A stretch of 64,000 nt of DNA from Stutzerimonas stutzeri (GCA_019056435.1 CP077641.1:1612001-1676000), one strand, 5' to 3'. Shown: positions 15,285 through 26,351, counted from the first letter of the stretch. Numbers and translations are program-made. The notes: generated from the letters alone by a model not told the origin.

Positions 15285-16213
15285 GTGCAGCCTGTGATAT
15301 CCATCGAGAAGCTGAGCAAGACCTACGCGTCGGGCCATCCGGCGCTCAAACAGATCGACCTCGAGATCCGCAAGGGCGAGATATTCGCCCTGCTCGGCCC
15401 CAATGGGGCGGGCAAGACCACGCTGATCAGCATCATTTGCGGCATCGTCAACCCTGGCGGGGGCGCGTGCTGGTCGACGGCTTCGACATCGTCGGGGATT
15501 ACCGCGACGCGCGCTCGAAGATCGGCCTGGTGCCGCAAGAGCTGTTCAACGAGGGCTTCGAGAGCGTCTGGGCCACGGTGCGTTTTTCCCGCGGACTGTT
15601 CGGCAAGGCGCCGGACGATGCCTACTTGGAAAAGCTGCTGCGTGACCTTTCGCTGTGGGACAAGCGCAAGGCGCGCATCATCGAGTTGTCCGGCGGCATG
15701 AAGCGGCGGGTGATGATTGCCAAGGCGCTGTCCCACGAGCCGAGCATCCTCTTTCTCGACGAGCCGACCGCGGGCGTGGATGTCGAGTTGCGCCGCGACA
15801 TGTGGGAGATGGTCCGCGGCCTGCGCGAGCGGGGCGTGACCATCATTCTCACCACGCACTACATCGAGGAAGCCGAGGAGATGGCCGACCGCATCGGGGT
15901 GATCAGCAAGGGCGAGATCATCCTGGTCGAGGACAAGCAGGAGTTGATGCAAAAGCTCGGCACGAAGCAGCTCACGCTGCACCTGCAGCGACCGCTGGCA
16001 GAGATCCCGACGGAGCTGGCCGGCTACCCGCTGGAGTTGGTCGACGCCGGTAACCAGCTGGTGTTCACCTTCGATGCGCAGCACGAGGACACCGGCATCG
16101 CCGACCTGCTCAAGCGCCTGGCCGAGCACGGCATCGATTTCAAGGACCTGCAGTCGAGTCAGAGTTCACTGGAGGAAATTTTCGTCAGCTTGGTAAAGGG
16201 CAGCCGCACATGA
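15285..16213 (+). pseudogene. ABC transporter ATP-binding protein, YadG type (one-base frameshift)
   Basis: ATPase of an ABC-2 exporter. The first frame has the Walker A block [16 protein letters not shown]. The second has the Q-loop region ([13 protein letters not shown]), the signature [15 protein letters not shown], Walker [13 protein letters not shown] and the H-loop ([13 protein letters not shown]). The two frames meet at a five-base G run (15459-15463); one extra G would restore Gly-Gly-Gly-Arg-Val-Leu-Val-Asp-Gly and one protein of about 309 residues. The GTG at 15285 is the best start (GGAG upstream). Every catalytic motif is intact, so this is more likely a sequencing error than a dead gene. 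The stop overlaps the permease start. Confidence 0.88.
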
Positions 16214-16971
16214 ATTTCCACGCAATACGCGCCATCTACCTGTTCGAGCTGGCACGGACCTGGCGGACGCTGCTGCAAAGTATCGCCACGCCAGTCATTT
16301 CCACCTCGCTGTATTTCGTCGTCTTCGGCTCGGCCATCGGCTCGCGGATGGAGGCGATGCACGGCATCCCCTACGGCGCTTTCATCATTCCCGGGCTGAT
16401 AATGATGGCGCTGCTCACCGAGAGCATTTCCAACGCCTCGTTCGGCATCTACATGCCGCGCTATTCGGGGACCATCTACGAAGTGCTGTCGGCACCGGTG
16501 TCCTATCTGGAAATCGTCATCGGCTACGTTGGTGCGGCGGCGACCAAGTCGATCATCCTCGGCGTGGTGATCCTGCTCACGGCGCGGTTGTTCGTCGACT
16601 ACCAGATCGCCCATCCCTTCGTGATGGCGCTGTTCCTCGTGCTGACGGCGGTGACCTTCTGCCTGTTCGGCTTCATCATCGGCATCTGGGCGGACGGCTG
16701 GGAAAAGCTGCAGATCGTGCCGTCGCTGATCGTCATGCCGCTGGCCTTCCTGGGCGGCAGTTTCTACTCCATCGAGATGCTGCCGCCGTTCTGGCAGAAC
16801 GTCACGCTGTTCAATCCCGTGGTGTATCTGATCAGCGGGTTCCGCTGGAGCTTCTACGGCGTATCGGACGTCAATGTCGGCATCAGCCTGGGGATGACGC
16901 TGGGCTTCCTCGCACTGTGCCTGGTGCTGATCGGCTGGATCTTCAAGACCGGTTACCGGCTGAAGAACTAG
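16210..16971 (+). CDS. ABC-2 type transporter permease, YadH type
   Basis: Inner-membrane permease, 253 residues with six hydrophobic segments, partner of the preceding ATPase; their coding regions overlap by four bases (ATGA). The conserved ABC-2 stretch [21 protein letters not shown] and the late [17 protein letters not shown] and [12 protein letters not shown] motifs match the YadH/NodJ/DrrB group. The substrate is unknown. A terminator follows the stop. Confidence 0.9.
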   Translation: MNFHAIRAIYLFELARTWRTLLQSIATPVISTSLYFVVFGSAIGSRMEAMHGIPYGAFIIPGLIMMALLTESISNASFGIYMPRYSGTIYEVLSAPVSYLEIVIGYVGAAATKSIILGVVILLTARLFVDYQIAHPFVMALFLVLTAVTFCLFGFIIGIWADGWEKLQIVPSLIVMPLAFLGGSFYSIEMLPPFWQNVTLFNPVVYLISGFRWSFYGVSDVNVGISLGMTLGFLALCLVLIGWIFKTGYRLKN

Positions 16972-16987
16972 CGCCGGCCCCGGCACG

Positions 16988-17025
16988 AAAAAGCCCCGCT
17001 CAGCAAACGCTGGCGGGGCTTTTTT
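16988..17025. terminator. Bidirectional terminator between the ABC permease and metK
   Basis: The arms AAAAAGCCCCGC (16988-16999) and GCGGGGCTTTTT (17013-17024) form a 12-bp stem extended by CAGC/GCTG around an AAAC loop, with A and T runs at the outer ends. It serves the two convergent genes. Confidence 0.92.
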
Positions 17026-17033
17026 CGCGCCGG

Positions 17034-18224
<1,191 letters not shown>

Positions 18225-18238
18225 CTATCGGTTTCCTA

Positions 18239-19240
18239 TTACCGGTGGGTGAGTCGGCTGTCAGGGGTGGGCCGGGAAAAGTACCGGGCCTGGATCTGAA
18301 AACCGTTCTTCAAGCCAATGTAGAGGCTCTCGCCGGGCGTGAGCCCCGCGGCATCGGCCCAACGGGCCAGATCGTCCTGTTCGAAGCCCAACCAGAGATC
18401 GCCGCAGGCCTCCCTGGCCCAACTCTGGTTGTGGCTGCACAGCTCGGTGACCAGCAGGCTGCCGCCCGCGTTCACCAGCCGCGCCAGTTGCTTGAATGCT
18501 TCACCCGGCGCGGCCAGGTGGTGCAAGACCATGTTCAGCACCACGCAGTCGGCCGACGGACATTCGTCCTGCAGGGCGTCGGCAAGTTTCAGTTCGACGT
18601 TGCCCAATCCATCGCGCTCGCAACGAGTGCGCGCCAGGTCGAGCATGGCCGGGCTGTTGTCGATCGCGACCACCCGGGCGAAGCGCTGCGCGAGCTCGGG
18701 CAGAAAACTGCCGTCCCCGGGCCCGACTTCCAGTGCAGTGGCCTGCTTCGGAAAATTCAGCGCATCGAGCAGGGCCACCACGCTGTCACGGTACTGCGGC
18801 AGGCCGGCGATCATGTCCTGCCGCGCCTGGAAGCTGCCGGCCATGCGCGCGAAGAAGTCCTCGCTGGCGGCGTTGCGCTGGGCATGCACCGCGCCGATCC
18901 GCGCCTGCACATCGGCCGGCAGGACCAACTGGTCGACTTCCTCGAGCAGCGCGGCGTGAAGGCGGCCGCCCAGGCTGTCGGCCTGCGGCAGGGCGCGTCG
19001 ATAGAAAATGGCGTTGCCCTCGCGCCGGGTGGCGAGCAGCCCGGCCTGGGTCAGCACCTTGAGGTGATGGCTGATGCCTGACTGACCGGTGGCGAAGATC
19101 TGCGCCAGTTCGAGTACGCCAAACGAGTCGCTGGCCAGCGCGCGCAGAACGTTCAGCCGCAGCGAATCGCCGCCGGCCTTGCACAGGGCGGCGAGCTGGT
19201 CGCTGTGATCGAACGAGATCCGGGGAATGCGCAGGCTCAT
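18239..19240 (-). CDS. ArsR-family regulator fused to a SAM-dependent methyltransferase-like domain
   Basis: A 333-residue two-domain protein. Residues 1-100 are an ArsR-type winged helix (LALASDSFGVLELAQIFATG, SGISHHLKVLTQAGLL). Residues 145-300 are a class I methyltransferase fold with motif I LEVGPGDGSFLPELA and motif VLNMVLHHLA. No metal-binding Cys cluster is evident, so sensing of SAM or SAH by the methyltransferase-like domain is likelier than metal sensing. SahR-type ArsR regulators control SAM-cycle genes in Proteobacteria; I infer a similar role. It is the first gene of the metK operon, with a 28-base palindrome just upstream. Confidence 0.88.
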   Translation of the reverse strand: MSLRIPRISFDHSDQLAALCKAGGDSLRLNVLRALASDSFGVLELAQIFATGQSGISHHLKVLTQAGLLATRREGNAIFYRRALPQADSLGGRLHAALLEEVDQLVLPADVQARIGAVHAQRNAASEDFFARMAGSFQARQDMIAGLPQYRDSVVALLDALNFPKQATALEVGPGDGSFLPELAQRFARVVAIDNSPAMLDLARTRCERDGLGNVELKLADALQDECPSADCVVLNMVLHHLAAPGEAFKQLARLVNAGGSLLVTELCSHNQSWAREACGDLWLGFEQDDLARWADAAGLTPGESLYIGLKNGFQIQARYFSRPTPDSRLTHR

Positions 19241-19249
19241 AGGCGGCGC

Positions 19250-19278
19250 AGTCTAGTCGGTCGTTTTTCGTCCAGCAA
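19250..19278 (-). promoter_or_regulatory. Promoter of the ArsR-methyltransferase/metK operon
   Basis: Minus strand: TTGCTG (19278-19273), 17-base spacer, TAGACT (19255-19250). The predicted start is near 19243, leaving only a few bases before the ATG at 19240, where no ribosome-binding site is visible. A leaderless or nearly leaderless message is possible. Confidence 0.5.
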
Positions 19279-19279
19279 T

Positions 19280-19307
19280 GCCAATATCAAAAAGTTTTGA
19301 TATTGGC
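19280..19307. promoter_or_regulatory. Palindromic operator candidate for the ArsR-type regulator
   Basis: Thirteen-base perfect arms, GCCAATATCAAAA and its complement, separated by AG, sit immediately upstream of the -35 element and 40 bases before the regulator gene. The AT-rich dyad stands out in a GC-rich region. It also lies just upstream of the 3' end of the lysE-like gene. A dimeric ArsR-family protein is the natural ligand. Confidence 0.75.
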
Positions 19308-19313
19308 TGTCGC

Positions 19314-19916
19314 TCAATGGATCAGGCTATTGACGCCCATGCCGCAGGACACCAGGCCCAGGCCCAGCAGGAAGAAGCTCGGCACCAACTCCAGCGCCCG
19401 TTGCAGCCCTTCGCGGCTCGCCAACTGGCGGGACACCAGGCTGTAGGTCACCAGCACCGAGATGTCCACCAGCGCCCAGATCGCGATCAGGGTCACCGCC
19501 TGCGGGGCGAAGGGTTGCGCCGGCAGGATGAAGCCGGGCAGGAAGGCGAGGAAGAACAGGATGTCCTTGGGGTTGGACAACCCTACCGCCATGGCACGCC
19601 AGAAGTAATGCGACTGTGGGCGCGGTGCATCCTGGGCGTCGCCGCCACCGCCGCAGAGCCCATCCGCACCGAGCCAGATGAGGTAGAGCCCGCCGATCAC
19701 CTGCCCCCATTCGAGGATGATCGGCTGCATGTCCAGCGCCAGGTAGATCAGCACCAGGGCGGCAATCATCAGCACCTGCGCCGAAAGCACGCCGCCCAGA
19801 ATGGTCCAGGCCGGCCAGCTGCGCCGGGCGTCGGCGATGACCAGCGCGACCACCGGTCCCGGCGAGGCGATCAGCAAGACGACGGCGGCGGCGAAGGCGA
19901 GGTAGGTAGCAGTCAT
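19314..19916 (-). CDS. LysE/RhtB-family amino-acid exporter
   Basis: A 200-residue inner-membrane protein with six predicted helices. The N-terminal family block AAAVVLLIASPGPVVALVIAD is followed by GGLYLIWLGADGL and GLSNPKDILFFLAFLPGF, classic for LysE translocators. Its ATG overlaps the stop of the oxygenase gene (ATGA), so production of the two proteins is coupled. Exported compound unknown; a basic or hydroxylated amino acid is a reasonable guess from the partner enzyme. Confidence 0.88.
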   Translation of the reverse strand: MTATYLAFAAAVVLLIASPGPVVALVIADARRSWPAWTILGGVLSAQVLMIAALVLIYLALDMQPIILEWGQVIGGLYLIWLGADGLCGGGGDAQDAPRPQSHYFWRAMAVGLSNPKDILFFLAFLPGFILPAQPFAPQAVTLIAIWALVDISVLVTYSLVSRQLASREGLQRALELVPSFFLLGLGLVSCGMGVNSLIH

Positions 19917-20806
19917 AGTTCGGTCACCAGTTCGAAAATGCGCGACTGTTTGCCCAGCCGCTCGGTGTAGAACCGCTGGTTGCAACTGGCGAAGGTGCGT
20001 TGCATCCAGCGGTCGTTGCCATCGAAGTGCGCCGTGAAAGGGCTGCGTGCATGCGCGGTGCGACGGTTGTCGATCACCAGCAGATCGCCGCGCCTCATGC
20101 GCACGGGTTCGACGACGTCCCAGGCGATGGTGCGCAGCCGGTCCAGGGCGTGCTGCGCGCGGTCGCTGTAGGCGACCATGAATTGCGGGTCGAAGCGCAG
20201 GAAGGGGGCGTCCGGGTCGCCGTAGAGCACCGTCTGGTGCTTGTCGATGTCGATCCGCTGGTTCTTCTCGCAGGGGCCGTAATCCGAGAGGAAGTTGTAG
20301 GGCTCGTTGAGGAAGAACACCTGGTCTTCATAGGAAAGGCGCTCAAGAATGCGCTCGGCTGAGGCGATGTAGGTGATTGCTTCGGCAGCCGGATCCTGGC
20401 GCAGGCAGAGCAGCAGCAAGTAATCCGGCTGGATGGCATGGAAGGCGTTTTCGGTGTGCAGGTCCAGCTCGGTGTCGAAGCTGTCCGAGGTCGCGGCACG
20501 CGACTGGTTCTGTAGCGGGAAGAAGTTGTTGACGATGGCCCCACCCGACTCCTGCACATAACCGATCGGCTCGCCAAGCAGCGCGGTGGCCTGCAACAGC
20601 AGGCGCTCGCTGCGGGTGTCCGGCTTGTCCAGCGCATGGCGCGAGGCGGGGGTCGGTGGGATCTCGCCGATCTCGGTGTCTTCCAGCAGCAGGAAGCCCT
20701 TGGCGTTGCCGAACAGTTTGAAGTCGAGGATCTGCGCCATCTGCGCCTGACTGAGCCCCCGTGGCGAATGCTGGCAGATAAAAGTTGGTCAAACTCGCGT
20801 GTGGGC
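19913..20806 (-). CDS. Fe(II)/2-oxoglutarate oxygenase, VioC/AsnO-like amino-acid hydroxylase (probable frameshift near start)
   Basis: TauD/clavaminate-synthase-fold oxygenase. The iron facial triad is visible as the HTE of DLHTENAFH and a distal His in NRRTAHARSPF, followed by the 2-oxoglutarate-binding Arg region (RWMQRTF). HTE rather than HTD, followed by AFH, resembles arginine/asparagine beta-hydroxylases (VioC, AsnO). An uninterrupted frame starts only at 20740 (MAQILDFKLF). The best start is ATG 20806 with AGGA upstream, encoding MPTREFDQLLSASIRHGG. It joins the enzyme frame through LSQAQ if one base is added to a five-base C run (20756-20760, plus strand). The reconstructed length is about 298 residues. 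Operon with the lysE-like gene; divergent from a LysR regulator. Confidence 0.82.
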
Positions 20807-20940
20807 ATGTCATCCTTCCCTAGCGTTATGTGCGGCGTAGGCCTTGTTCTGGTGCCGGTGCCATTGCAATGCTGGCCCGGTAGCCGGCGAGTATTGGTGG
20901 GGGGCAGAGGGTTGCAAAATGGAAAAAACGGCCATCTCGG

Positions 20941-20955
20941 ATGAGTTTTACTCAT
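20941..20955. promoter_or_regulatory. LysR-type T-N11-A dyad between oxygenase and lysR genes
   Basis: ATGAGT-TTT-ACTCAT is a perfect interrupted palindrome with the T-N11-A spacing of LysR binding sites. It lies in the 165-bp divergent region. It overlaps the first possible ATG of the lysR gene (20954), which argues for a start downstream. Confidence 0.55.
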
Positions 20956-20971
20956 GCCACCGGTGCCCGGC

Positions 20972-21892
20972 ATGACGGTGCGCATGCCGCCGCTTTACGC
21001 GCTGCGCGCCTTCGAAGTCGCGGCCCGCTTCGGCTCGTTCACACAAGCGGCCGAAAGCCTGTGCATCACCCAGAGTGCGGTGAGCCGCCACGTCAAGACG
21101 CTGGAGGAAAGCCTCGGCTGCCAGCTGTTCGAGCGGCGGGGTTCGCGGCTGGCACTGACCGACACCGGCCGCGTGCTGGCGCAGGAGCTCAAGGCGGGGT
21201 TTCGTACCCTGGAGAATGCCTGCATCGCCGTGACCCGGCAGCGTGATGCGTTACGGCTGAAGGCGCCGTCGACCCTGACCATGCGCTGGTTGCTCGGCGT
21301 GCTGGATGACTTCCATCTGCACCACCCGCAGGATCGCGTCCAGCTCACCAGCGCCTGGATGGACCTCGACGCCGTGGATTTCCACAACGAGCCCTTCGAT
21401 TGCGCGATCCTGCTCGGCCATGGCGGCTTCCCGGCTGACTGGAACCGCGTGAAGCTGTTCGACGAGTGGCTGGTGCCGGTCTGTTCGCCCGGCTTTCAGG
21501 GCGGTGCGCCCTGGACGCTCGAACGTCTAGCCAGCGCCGAACTGATTCATCCTTCACGGGATTGCCGGGACTGGCGCCGCTGGCTCCAGCGGGTCGGCTG
21601 GGTCGATGCCGTGGCGTGGCAGCAGGGCAAACTGTTCGACACGCTGGAGCTGGGGATCTCGGCGGCGGCCCAGGGGCATGGCATCTCCATCGGAGATCTG
21701 GCGCTGGTCGAGGCTGAACTGCAGAAAGGGTCACTGATGCTGCCGTTCGATCAGGCGGTCCGCTCCGGCGACAGCTACTACCTGGTCTGGCCTGCCGGTG
21801 GCGAGACGCCGGTCACCCTGACGCGGATGAAGGAGCACCTGCTGCGGCACCTGCCGGACAGGGACAATCGCGGCATCCGCCTGCTGGAATGA
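20972..21892 (+). CDS. LysR-family transcriptional regulator, GcvA-like
   Basis: N-terminal winged helix with the LysR pattern YALRAFEVAARFGSFTQAAE, LCITQSAVSRHVKTLEE and a LysR substrate-binding domain (TLTMRWLLGVLDDFHLHHP). The MPPLYALRAFE beginning places it in the GcvA subgroup. Starts at 20954, 20972 and 20987 are all possible; I chose 20972, 306 residues, because 20954 lies inside a T-N11-A dyad. It is transcribed away from the oxygenase/exporter operon and is probably its activator, responding to the substrate. Confidence 0.86.
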   Translation: MTVRMPPLYALRAFEVAARFGSFTQAAESLCITQSAVSRHVKTLEESLGCQLFERRGSRLALTDTGRVLAQELKAGFRTLENACIAVTRQRDALRLKAPSTLTMRWLLGVLDDFHLHHPQDRVQLTSAWMDLDAVDFHNEPFDCAILLGHGGFPADWNRVKLFDEWLVPVCSPGFQGGAPWTLERLASAELIHPSRDCRDWRRWLQRVGWVDAVAWQQGKLFDTLELGISAAAQGHGISIGDLALVEAELQKGSLMLPFDQAVRSGDSYYLVWPAGGETPVTLTRMKEHLLRHLPDRDNRGIRLLE

Positions 21893-21988
21893 CCGCGGCG
21901 AAGGCCCTCATTCAGTCATTGCCCCACCACGCCCGGTAGGGGAAAATGGCCGCCTTTTTCTACGTACACCCCCGCAGGAGATTCAGCG

Positions 21989-23986
21989 ATGCCCAGCCGT
22001 CGTGAGCGAGCCAATGCCATCCGCGCCCTCAGCATGGATGCTGTGCAGAAAGCCAACAGCGGCCACCCGGGTGCCCCCATGGGCATGGCGGACATCGCCG
22101 AAGTGCTCTGGCGCGACCACCTGAAGCACAGCCCGACCAACCCGCAATGGGCCGACCGTGACCGCTTCGTGCTGTCCAACGGCCATGGTTCGATGCTGAT
22201 CTACTCGTTGCTGCACCTGACCGGCTACGACCTGTCCATCGATGACCTGAAAAACTTCCGCCAGCTGCACAGCAAGACCCCGGGCCACCCGGAGTTCGGC
22301 TACACCGCCGGTGTCGAAACCACCACCGGTCCGCTGGGGCAGGGCCTGGCCAACGCCGTGGGCTTCGCCCTGGCCGAGAAGGTCATGGCGGCGCAGTTCA
22401 ACCGTCCGGGCCACGCCATCGTCGATCACAACACCTATGTCTTCATGGGCGACGGCTGCATGATGGAAGGCATCAGCCATGAGGTCTGCTCGCTGGCCGG
22501 TACCCTCGGGTTGAACAAGCTGATCGCCTTCTACGACGACAACGGCATCTCCATCGACGGCGAGGTGCACGGCTGGTTTACCGACGACACCCCGCGCCGC
22601 TTCGAGGCCTATGGCTGGCAGGTGATCCGCAACGTCGACGGCCATGACGCCGACGAAATCCAGATCGCGCTGGACACCGCCCGCAAGAGCGACCGCCCGA
22701 CGCTGATCTGCTGCAAGACCATCATCGGCTTCGGTTCGCCAAACAAGCAGGGCAAGGAAGAATCCCACGGCGCTGCGCTCGGCGACGCCGAGATTGCCCT
22801 GACCCGCGAAGCGCTGGGCTGGAACCACCCGCCGTTCGAGATTCCCGCCGAGATCTACGCCGAGTGGGACGCCAAGCAGAAGGGCGCCGACGCCGAGAAT
22901 GAGTGGAACAAGCGCTTCGCCGCCTACGAGGCCGAATTCCCCGCCCTGGCCGCCGAGTTCAAGCGGCGCATGGCCGGTGAGCTGCCGGCGGACTTCGCCG
23001 AGAAGGCCAGCGCGTTCATCCGTGAAGTCGCGACCAAGGGCGAGACCATCGCCAGCCGCAAGGCCAGCCAGAACTGCCTGAACGCCTTCGGCCCGCTGCT
23101 GCCGGAGCTGCTCGGTGGTTCGGCGGACCTGGCCGGCTCCAATCTCACACTGTGGAAGGGCGTCAAGCCGGTGGTCGAGGAAGACGCATCCGGTAACTAC
23201 ATCTACTACGGCGTGCGCGAATTCGGCATGAGCGCCATCATGAACGGCGTCGCCCTGCACGGCGGCCTGATTCCCTACGGCGCGACCTTCCTGATGTTCA
23301 TGGAATACGCGCGCAACGCCGTGCGCATGTCGGCGCTGATGAAGCAACGGGTGATCTACGTGTTCACCCACGACTCCATCGGCCTCGGCGAAGACGGCCC
23401 GACCCACCAGCCGGTCGAGCAGCTGGTTGCGCTGCGCACCACGCCGAACCTGGATACCTGGCGTCCGGCCGACACCGTCGAATCCGCGGTGGCCTGGAAG
23501 CACGCGGTCGAGCGCAAGGACGGCCCGAGTGCACTGATCTTCTCGCGGCAGAACCTGCCTTTCCATGTGCGTGACAACGAAACCGAAGGGGCCATCGCCC
23601 GCGGCGGCTACATCCTGAAGAACTGTGTCGGCGAGCCCGAGCTGATCCTGATCGCCACCGGTTCGGAAGTCAGCCTGGCGGTCCAGGCCGCCGACAAGCT
23701 GGCCGAGCAGGGCCGCAAGGTGCGCGTCGTCTCCATGCCCTGCACCAGCGTGTTCGATGCCCAGGACGCGGCCTACAAACAGTTGGTGCTGCCGGTGGAA
23801 GTCGGTGCGCGCATCGCCATCGAGGCGGCGCATGCGGACTACTGGTACAAGTACGTCGGCCTCGACGGCCGCATCATCGGCATGACCACCTACGGCGAGT
23901 CGGCCCCGGCCAACCAGCTGTTCGAGGAGTTCGGCTTCACCGTCGACAACATCCTCGCGGTGGCCGAAGAGCTGCTGGAAGACTGA
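21989..23986 (+). CDS. tktA: Transketolase
   Basis: Thiamine-diphosphate enzyme of the pentose phosphate pathway. The 665-residue protein has the transketolase signature region [26 protein letters not shown], the ThDP motif GDGCMMEG (then N in the 30-residue block) and the pyrimidine-domain block [25 protein letters not shown] lies upstream of the ATG. Followed by epd and pgk in the same direction. Confidence 0.97.
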   Translation: MPSRRERANAIRALSMDAVQKANSGHPGAPMGMADIAEVLWRDHLKHSPTNPQWADRDRFVLSNGHGSMLIYSLLHLTGYDLSIDDLKNFRQLHSKTPGHPEFGYTAGVETTTGPLGQGLANAVGFALAEKVMAAQFNRPGHAIVDHNTYVFMGDGCMMEGISHEVCSLAGTLGLNKLIAFYDDNGISIDGEVHGWFTDDTPRRFEAYGWQVIRNVDGHDADEIQIALDTARKSDRPTLICCKTIIGFGSPNKQGKEESHGAALGDAEIALTREALGWNHPPFEIPAEIYAEWDAKQKGADAENEWNKRFAAYEAEFPALAAEFKRRMAGELPADFAEKASAFIREVATKGETIASRKASQNCLNAFGPLLPELLGGSADLAGSNLTLWKGVKPVVEEDASGNYIYYGVREFGMSAIMNGVALHGGLIPYGATFLMFMEYARNAVRMSALMKQRVIYVFTHDSIGLGEDGPTHQPVEQLVALRTTPNLDTWRPADTVESAVAWKHAVERKDGPSALIFSRQNLPFHVRDNETEGAIARGGYILKNCVGEPELILIATGSEVSLAVQAADKLAEQGRKVRVVSMPCTSVFDAQDAAYKQLVLPVEVGARIAIEAAHADYWYKYVGLDGRIIGMTTYGESAPANQLFEEFGFTVDNILAVAEELLED

Positions 23987-24039
23987 TCGCGACGCCGGAT
24001 GGCTGACCGCGGTCGGCTACCCGGCGTAACCCCACCTTC

Positions 24040-24077
24040 CGTAGGGTGGAAATCCCGCAACGCGGTTTTCCACCGCC
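24040..24077. repeat. Palindromic intergenic repeat upstream of epd
   Basis: A stem formed by GGTGGAAA (24045-24052) and TTTCCACC (24067-24074), with inner CCGC/GCGG, preceded by GTAG. It resembles the GTAGGGTGGA-type dispersed palindromes I associate with Stutzerimonas intergenic regions. It lies in the tktA-epd gap, ending 17 bases before the epd start. Confidence 0.55.
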
Positions 24078-24093
24078 AGGATCGACGAATCCA

Positions 24094-25140
24094 ATGGCCA
24101 ACGCCCGTCCCTATCGCGTCGCCCTCAACGGCTACGGTCGCATCGGCCGCTGCGTGCTGCGCGCCTTCTATGAGCGCGGTGCGGCCTTCGATTTCCAGAT
24201 CGTCGCGCTCAACGACCTGGCCGACATGGCCAGCATCGAATACCTCACCCGTTTCGACTCCACCCACGGGCGCTTTCCCGGCGAGGTCGGCGTAGAGGGT
24301 GATTGCCTGCACCTCAACGGCGACTGCGTGAAAGTGCTGCGCGAATCGACTCCCGAGGCCATCGACTGGGGTGCGCTGGACATCGACCTGGTCCTGGAAT
24401 GCTCGGGCGCCTACAATACCCGTGCGGGCGGGCAGCGTTTCCTCGATGCCGGCGTACCGCGCGTGCTGTTCTCCCAACCCATGAGCGGCGCCGGCGATGT
24501 CGACGCCACCGTGGTGATGGGCATCAATCAGGGGCAGCTGAGCGGGGCCGAGCGGCTGGTGTCCAACGCCTCCTGCACCACCAACTGCGGCGTGCCGCTG
24601 CTCAAATTGCTCAACGAGGCGGTGGGTATCGAATACGCCTCGATCACCACTATCCATTCGGCCATGAATGACCAGCCGGTGATCGACGCCTACCACCACG
24701 ACGACCTGCGCCGCACCCGCTCGGCCTTCCAGTCGGTGATTCCGGTGTCCACGGGGCTTGCGCGTGGTATCGAGCGTCTGCTGCCGGAACTCTCCGGGCG
24801 GATTCAGGCCAAAGCGGTGCGGGTGCCGACGGTGAACGTGTCCTGCCTGGACATCACCGTGCAGACCTCGCGTGACACGGATGCGCACAGCGTCAATCGA
24901 ATCCTGCGCGAAGCCGCCGAATCTGGGCCTTTGCATGGCCTGCTGGCCTACACCGAGTTGCCGCATGCCAGTTGTGATTTCAACCACGACCCGCATTCGG
25001 CGATCGTCGATGGCAGCCTGACGCGCGTGTCCGGCCCGCGACTGGTGAACCTGCTGGCCTGGTTCGACAACGAGTGGGGGTTCGCCAATCGCATGCTCGA
25101 TGTGACCGATCATTATCTGGGCGTGGCCCATCGCCGCTAG
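24094..25140 (+). CDS. epd: Erythrose-4-phosphate dehydrogenase
   Basis: GAPDH-fold enzyme that oxidises erythrose-4-phosphate on the route to pyridoxal phosphate. The NAD-binding start [16 protein letters not shown], catalytic [15 protein letters not shown] with the active cysteine, and [12 protein letters not shown] near the end are intact. The 348 residues begin at ATG 24094 (MANARPYRV); upstream in-frame codons run through the palindromic repeat and are unlikely to be coding. The position between tktA and pgk is the usual epd setting. A GAPDH activity cannot be excluded from sequence. Confidence 0.92.
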   Translation: MANARPYRVALNGYGRIGRCVLRAFYERGAAFDFQIVALNDLADMASIEYLTRFDSTHGRFPGEVGVEGDCLHLNGDCVKVLRESTPEAIDWGALDIDLVLECSGAYNTRAGGQRFLDAGVPRVLFSQPMSGAGDVDATVVMGINQGQLSGAERLVSNASCTTNCGVPLLKLLNEAVGIEYASITTIHSAMNDQPVIDAYHHDDLRRTRSAFQSVIPVSTGLARGIERLLPELSGRIQAKAVRVPTVNVSCLDITVQTSRDTDAHSVNRILREAAESGPLHGLLAYTELPHASCDFNHDPHSAIVDGSLTRVSGPRLVNLLAWFDNEWGFANRMLDVTDHYLGVAHRR

Positions 25141-25190
25141 CGTCCCGCGCTTGGAACATCGCTGCTTCTCGACCTTTAAGGAAGACCAAC

Positions 25191-26351
25191 ATGACCGTTT
25201 TGAAGATGACCGATCTCGACCTCCAGGGTAAGCGCGTGCTGATCCGCGAGGACCTCAACGTGCCGGTGAAGGATGGCGCGGTGAAGAGCGATGCACGCAT
25301 CCTGGCCTCGTTGCCGACCATCAAGCTGGCGCTGGAAAAAGGTGCTGCGGTGTTGGTCTGCTCGCACCTGGGCCGGCCGGAAGAGGGCGTCTACAGCGAG
25401 GAAGACAGCCTCAAGCCGGTCGCCGACTACCTGTCCAAGGCCCTCGGTCGTGAGGTGCCGCTGGTCAAGGACTACCTGGGCGGCGTAGAGGTCAAGGCCG
25501 GCGAGCTGGTGCTGCTGGAGAACGTGCGCTTCAACAAGGGCGAGAAGAAAAACACCGACGAGCTGGCGCAGCAGTACGCCGCGCTGTGCGACGTCTTCGT
25601 CATGGACGCCTTCGGCACCGCGCACCGCGCCCAGGGCTCGACCCATGGTGTGGCCAAATTCGCCAAGGTCGCCTGCGCCGGCCCGTTGCTCGCCGCCGAA
25701 CTGGACGCGCTGGGTAAGGCGCTGAAGAGCCCGGCCAAGCCGATGGCGGCGATCGTTGCCGGTTCCAAGGTATCGACCAAGCTGGACGTGTTGAACTCGC
25801 TGAGCCAGGTCTGCGACCAGCTGATTGTGGGCGGTGGCATCGCCAATACCTTCCTCGCCGCGGCGGGGCACAAGGTCGGCAAGTCGCTGTATGAACCGGA
25901 CCTGGTCGATACGGCCAAGGCCATCGCGGCCAAGGTCAGCGTGCCGCTGCCGGTCGATGTCGTGGTCGCGAAAGAGTTCGCTGAAAGCGCTGCCGCGACC
26001 GTGAAGTCGATCGACGAGGTCGCCGACGACGACATGATCCTCGACATCGGGCCGAAGACCGCCGCGCAGTTCGCCGAGCTGCTGAAGTCCTCGAAGACCA
26101 TCCTCTGGAACGGCCCGGTCGGTGTCTTCGAATTCGACCAGTTCGGCGAAGGCACCAAGACCCTGGCCAAGGCCATCGCCGCGAGCGATGCCTTTTCGAT
26201 TGCCGGTGGCGGTGACACCCTGGCGGCCATCGACAAGTACGGCGTCGCCGAACAGATCTCCTACATTTCCACAGGCGGTGGCGCCTTCCTCGAGTTCGTC
26301 GAGGGCAAGGTGCTGCCAGCGGTCGAGGTGCTCGAGCAACGCGCCGGCTGA
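25191..26351 (+). CDS. pgk: Phosphoglycerate kinase
   Basis: Glycolytic/gluconeogenic kinase converting 1,3-bisphosphoglycerate and ADP to 3-phosphoglycerate and ATP. The 386-residue protein contains [26 protein letters not shown], the hinge [14 protein letters not shown] and the nucleotide-binding [13 protein letters not shown] and GGGDTLAAI motifs. Start ATG 25191 is preceded by AAGGAAG. Lies 50 bases after epd. Confidence 0.97.
   Translation: MTVLKMTDLDLQGKRVLIREDLNVPVKDGAVKSDARILASLPTIKLALEKGAAVLVCSHLGRPEEGVYSEEDSLKPVADYLSKALGREVPLVKDYLGGVEVKAGELVLLENVRFNKGEKKNTDELAQQYAALCDVFVMDAFGTAHRAQGSTHGVAKFAKVACAGPLLAAELDALGKALKSPAKPMAAIVAGSKVSTKLDVLNSLSQVCDQLIVGGGIANTFLAAAGHKVGKSLYEPDLVDTAKAIAAKVSVPLPVDVVVAKEFAESAAATVKSIDEVADDDMILDIGPKTAAQFAELLKSSKTILWNGPVGVFEFDQFGEGTKTLAKAIAASDAFSIAGGGDTLAAIDKYGVAEQISYISTGGGAFLEFVEGKVLPAVEVLEQRAG

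Noticed and set aside
15027-15338. Longer version of the small minus-strand frame overlapping the ABC ATPase start
   Set aside because: It would run through the ABC promoter and start codon; only the shorter 63-codon version is kept, at low confidence.
21983-23833. Long minus-strand open frame (616 codons) opposite tktA
   Set aside because: Shadow of the GC-rich transketolase gene; His/Asp/Gly-rich nonsense composition, no ribosome-binding site and no motif.
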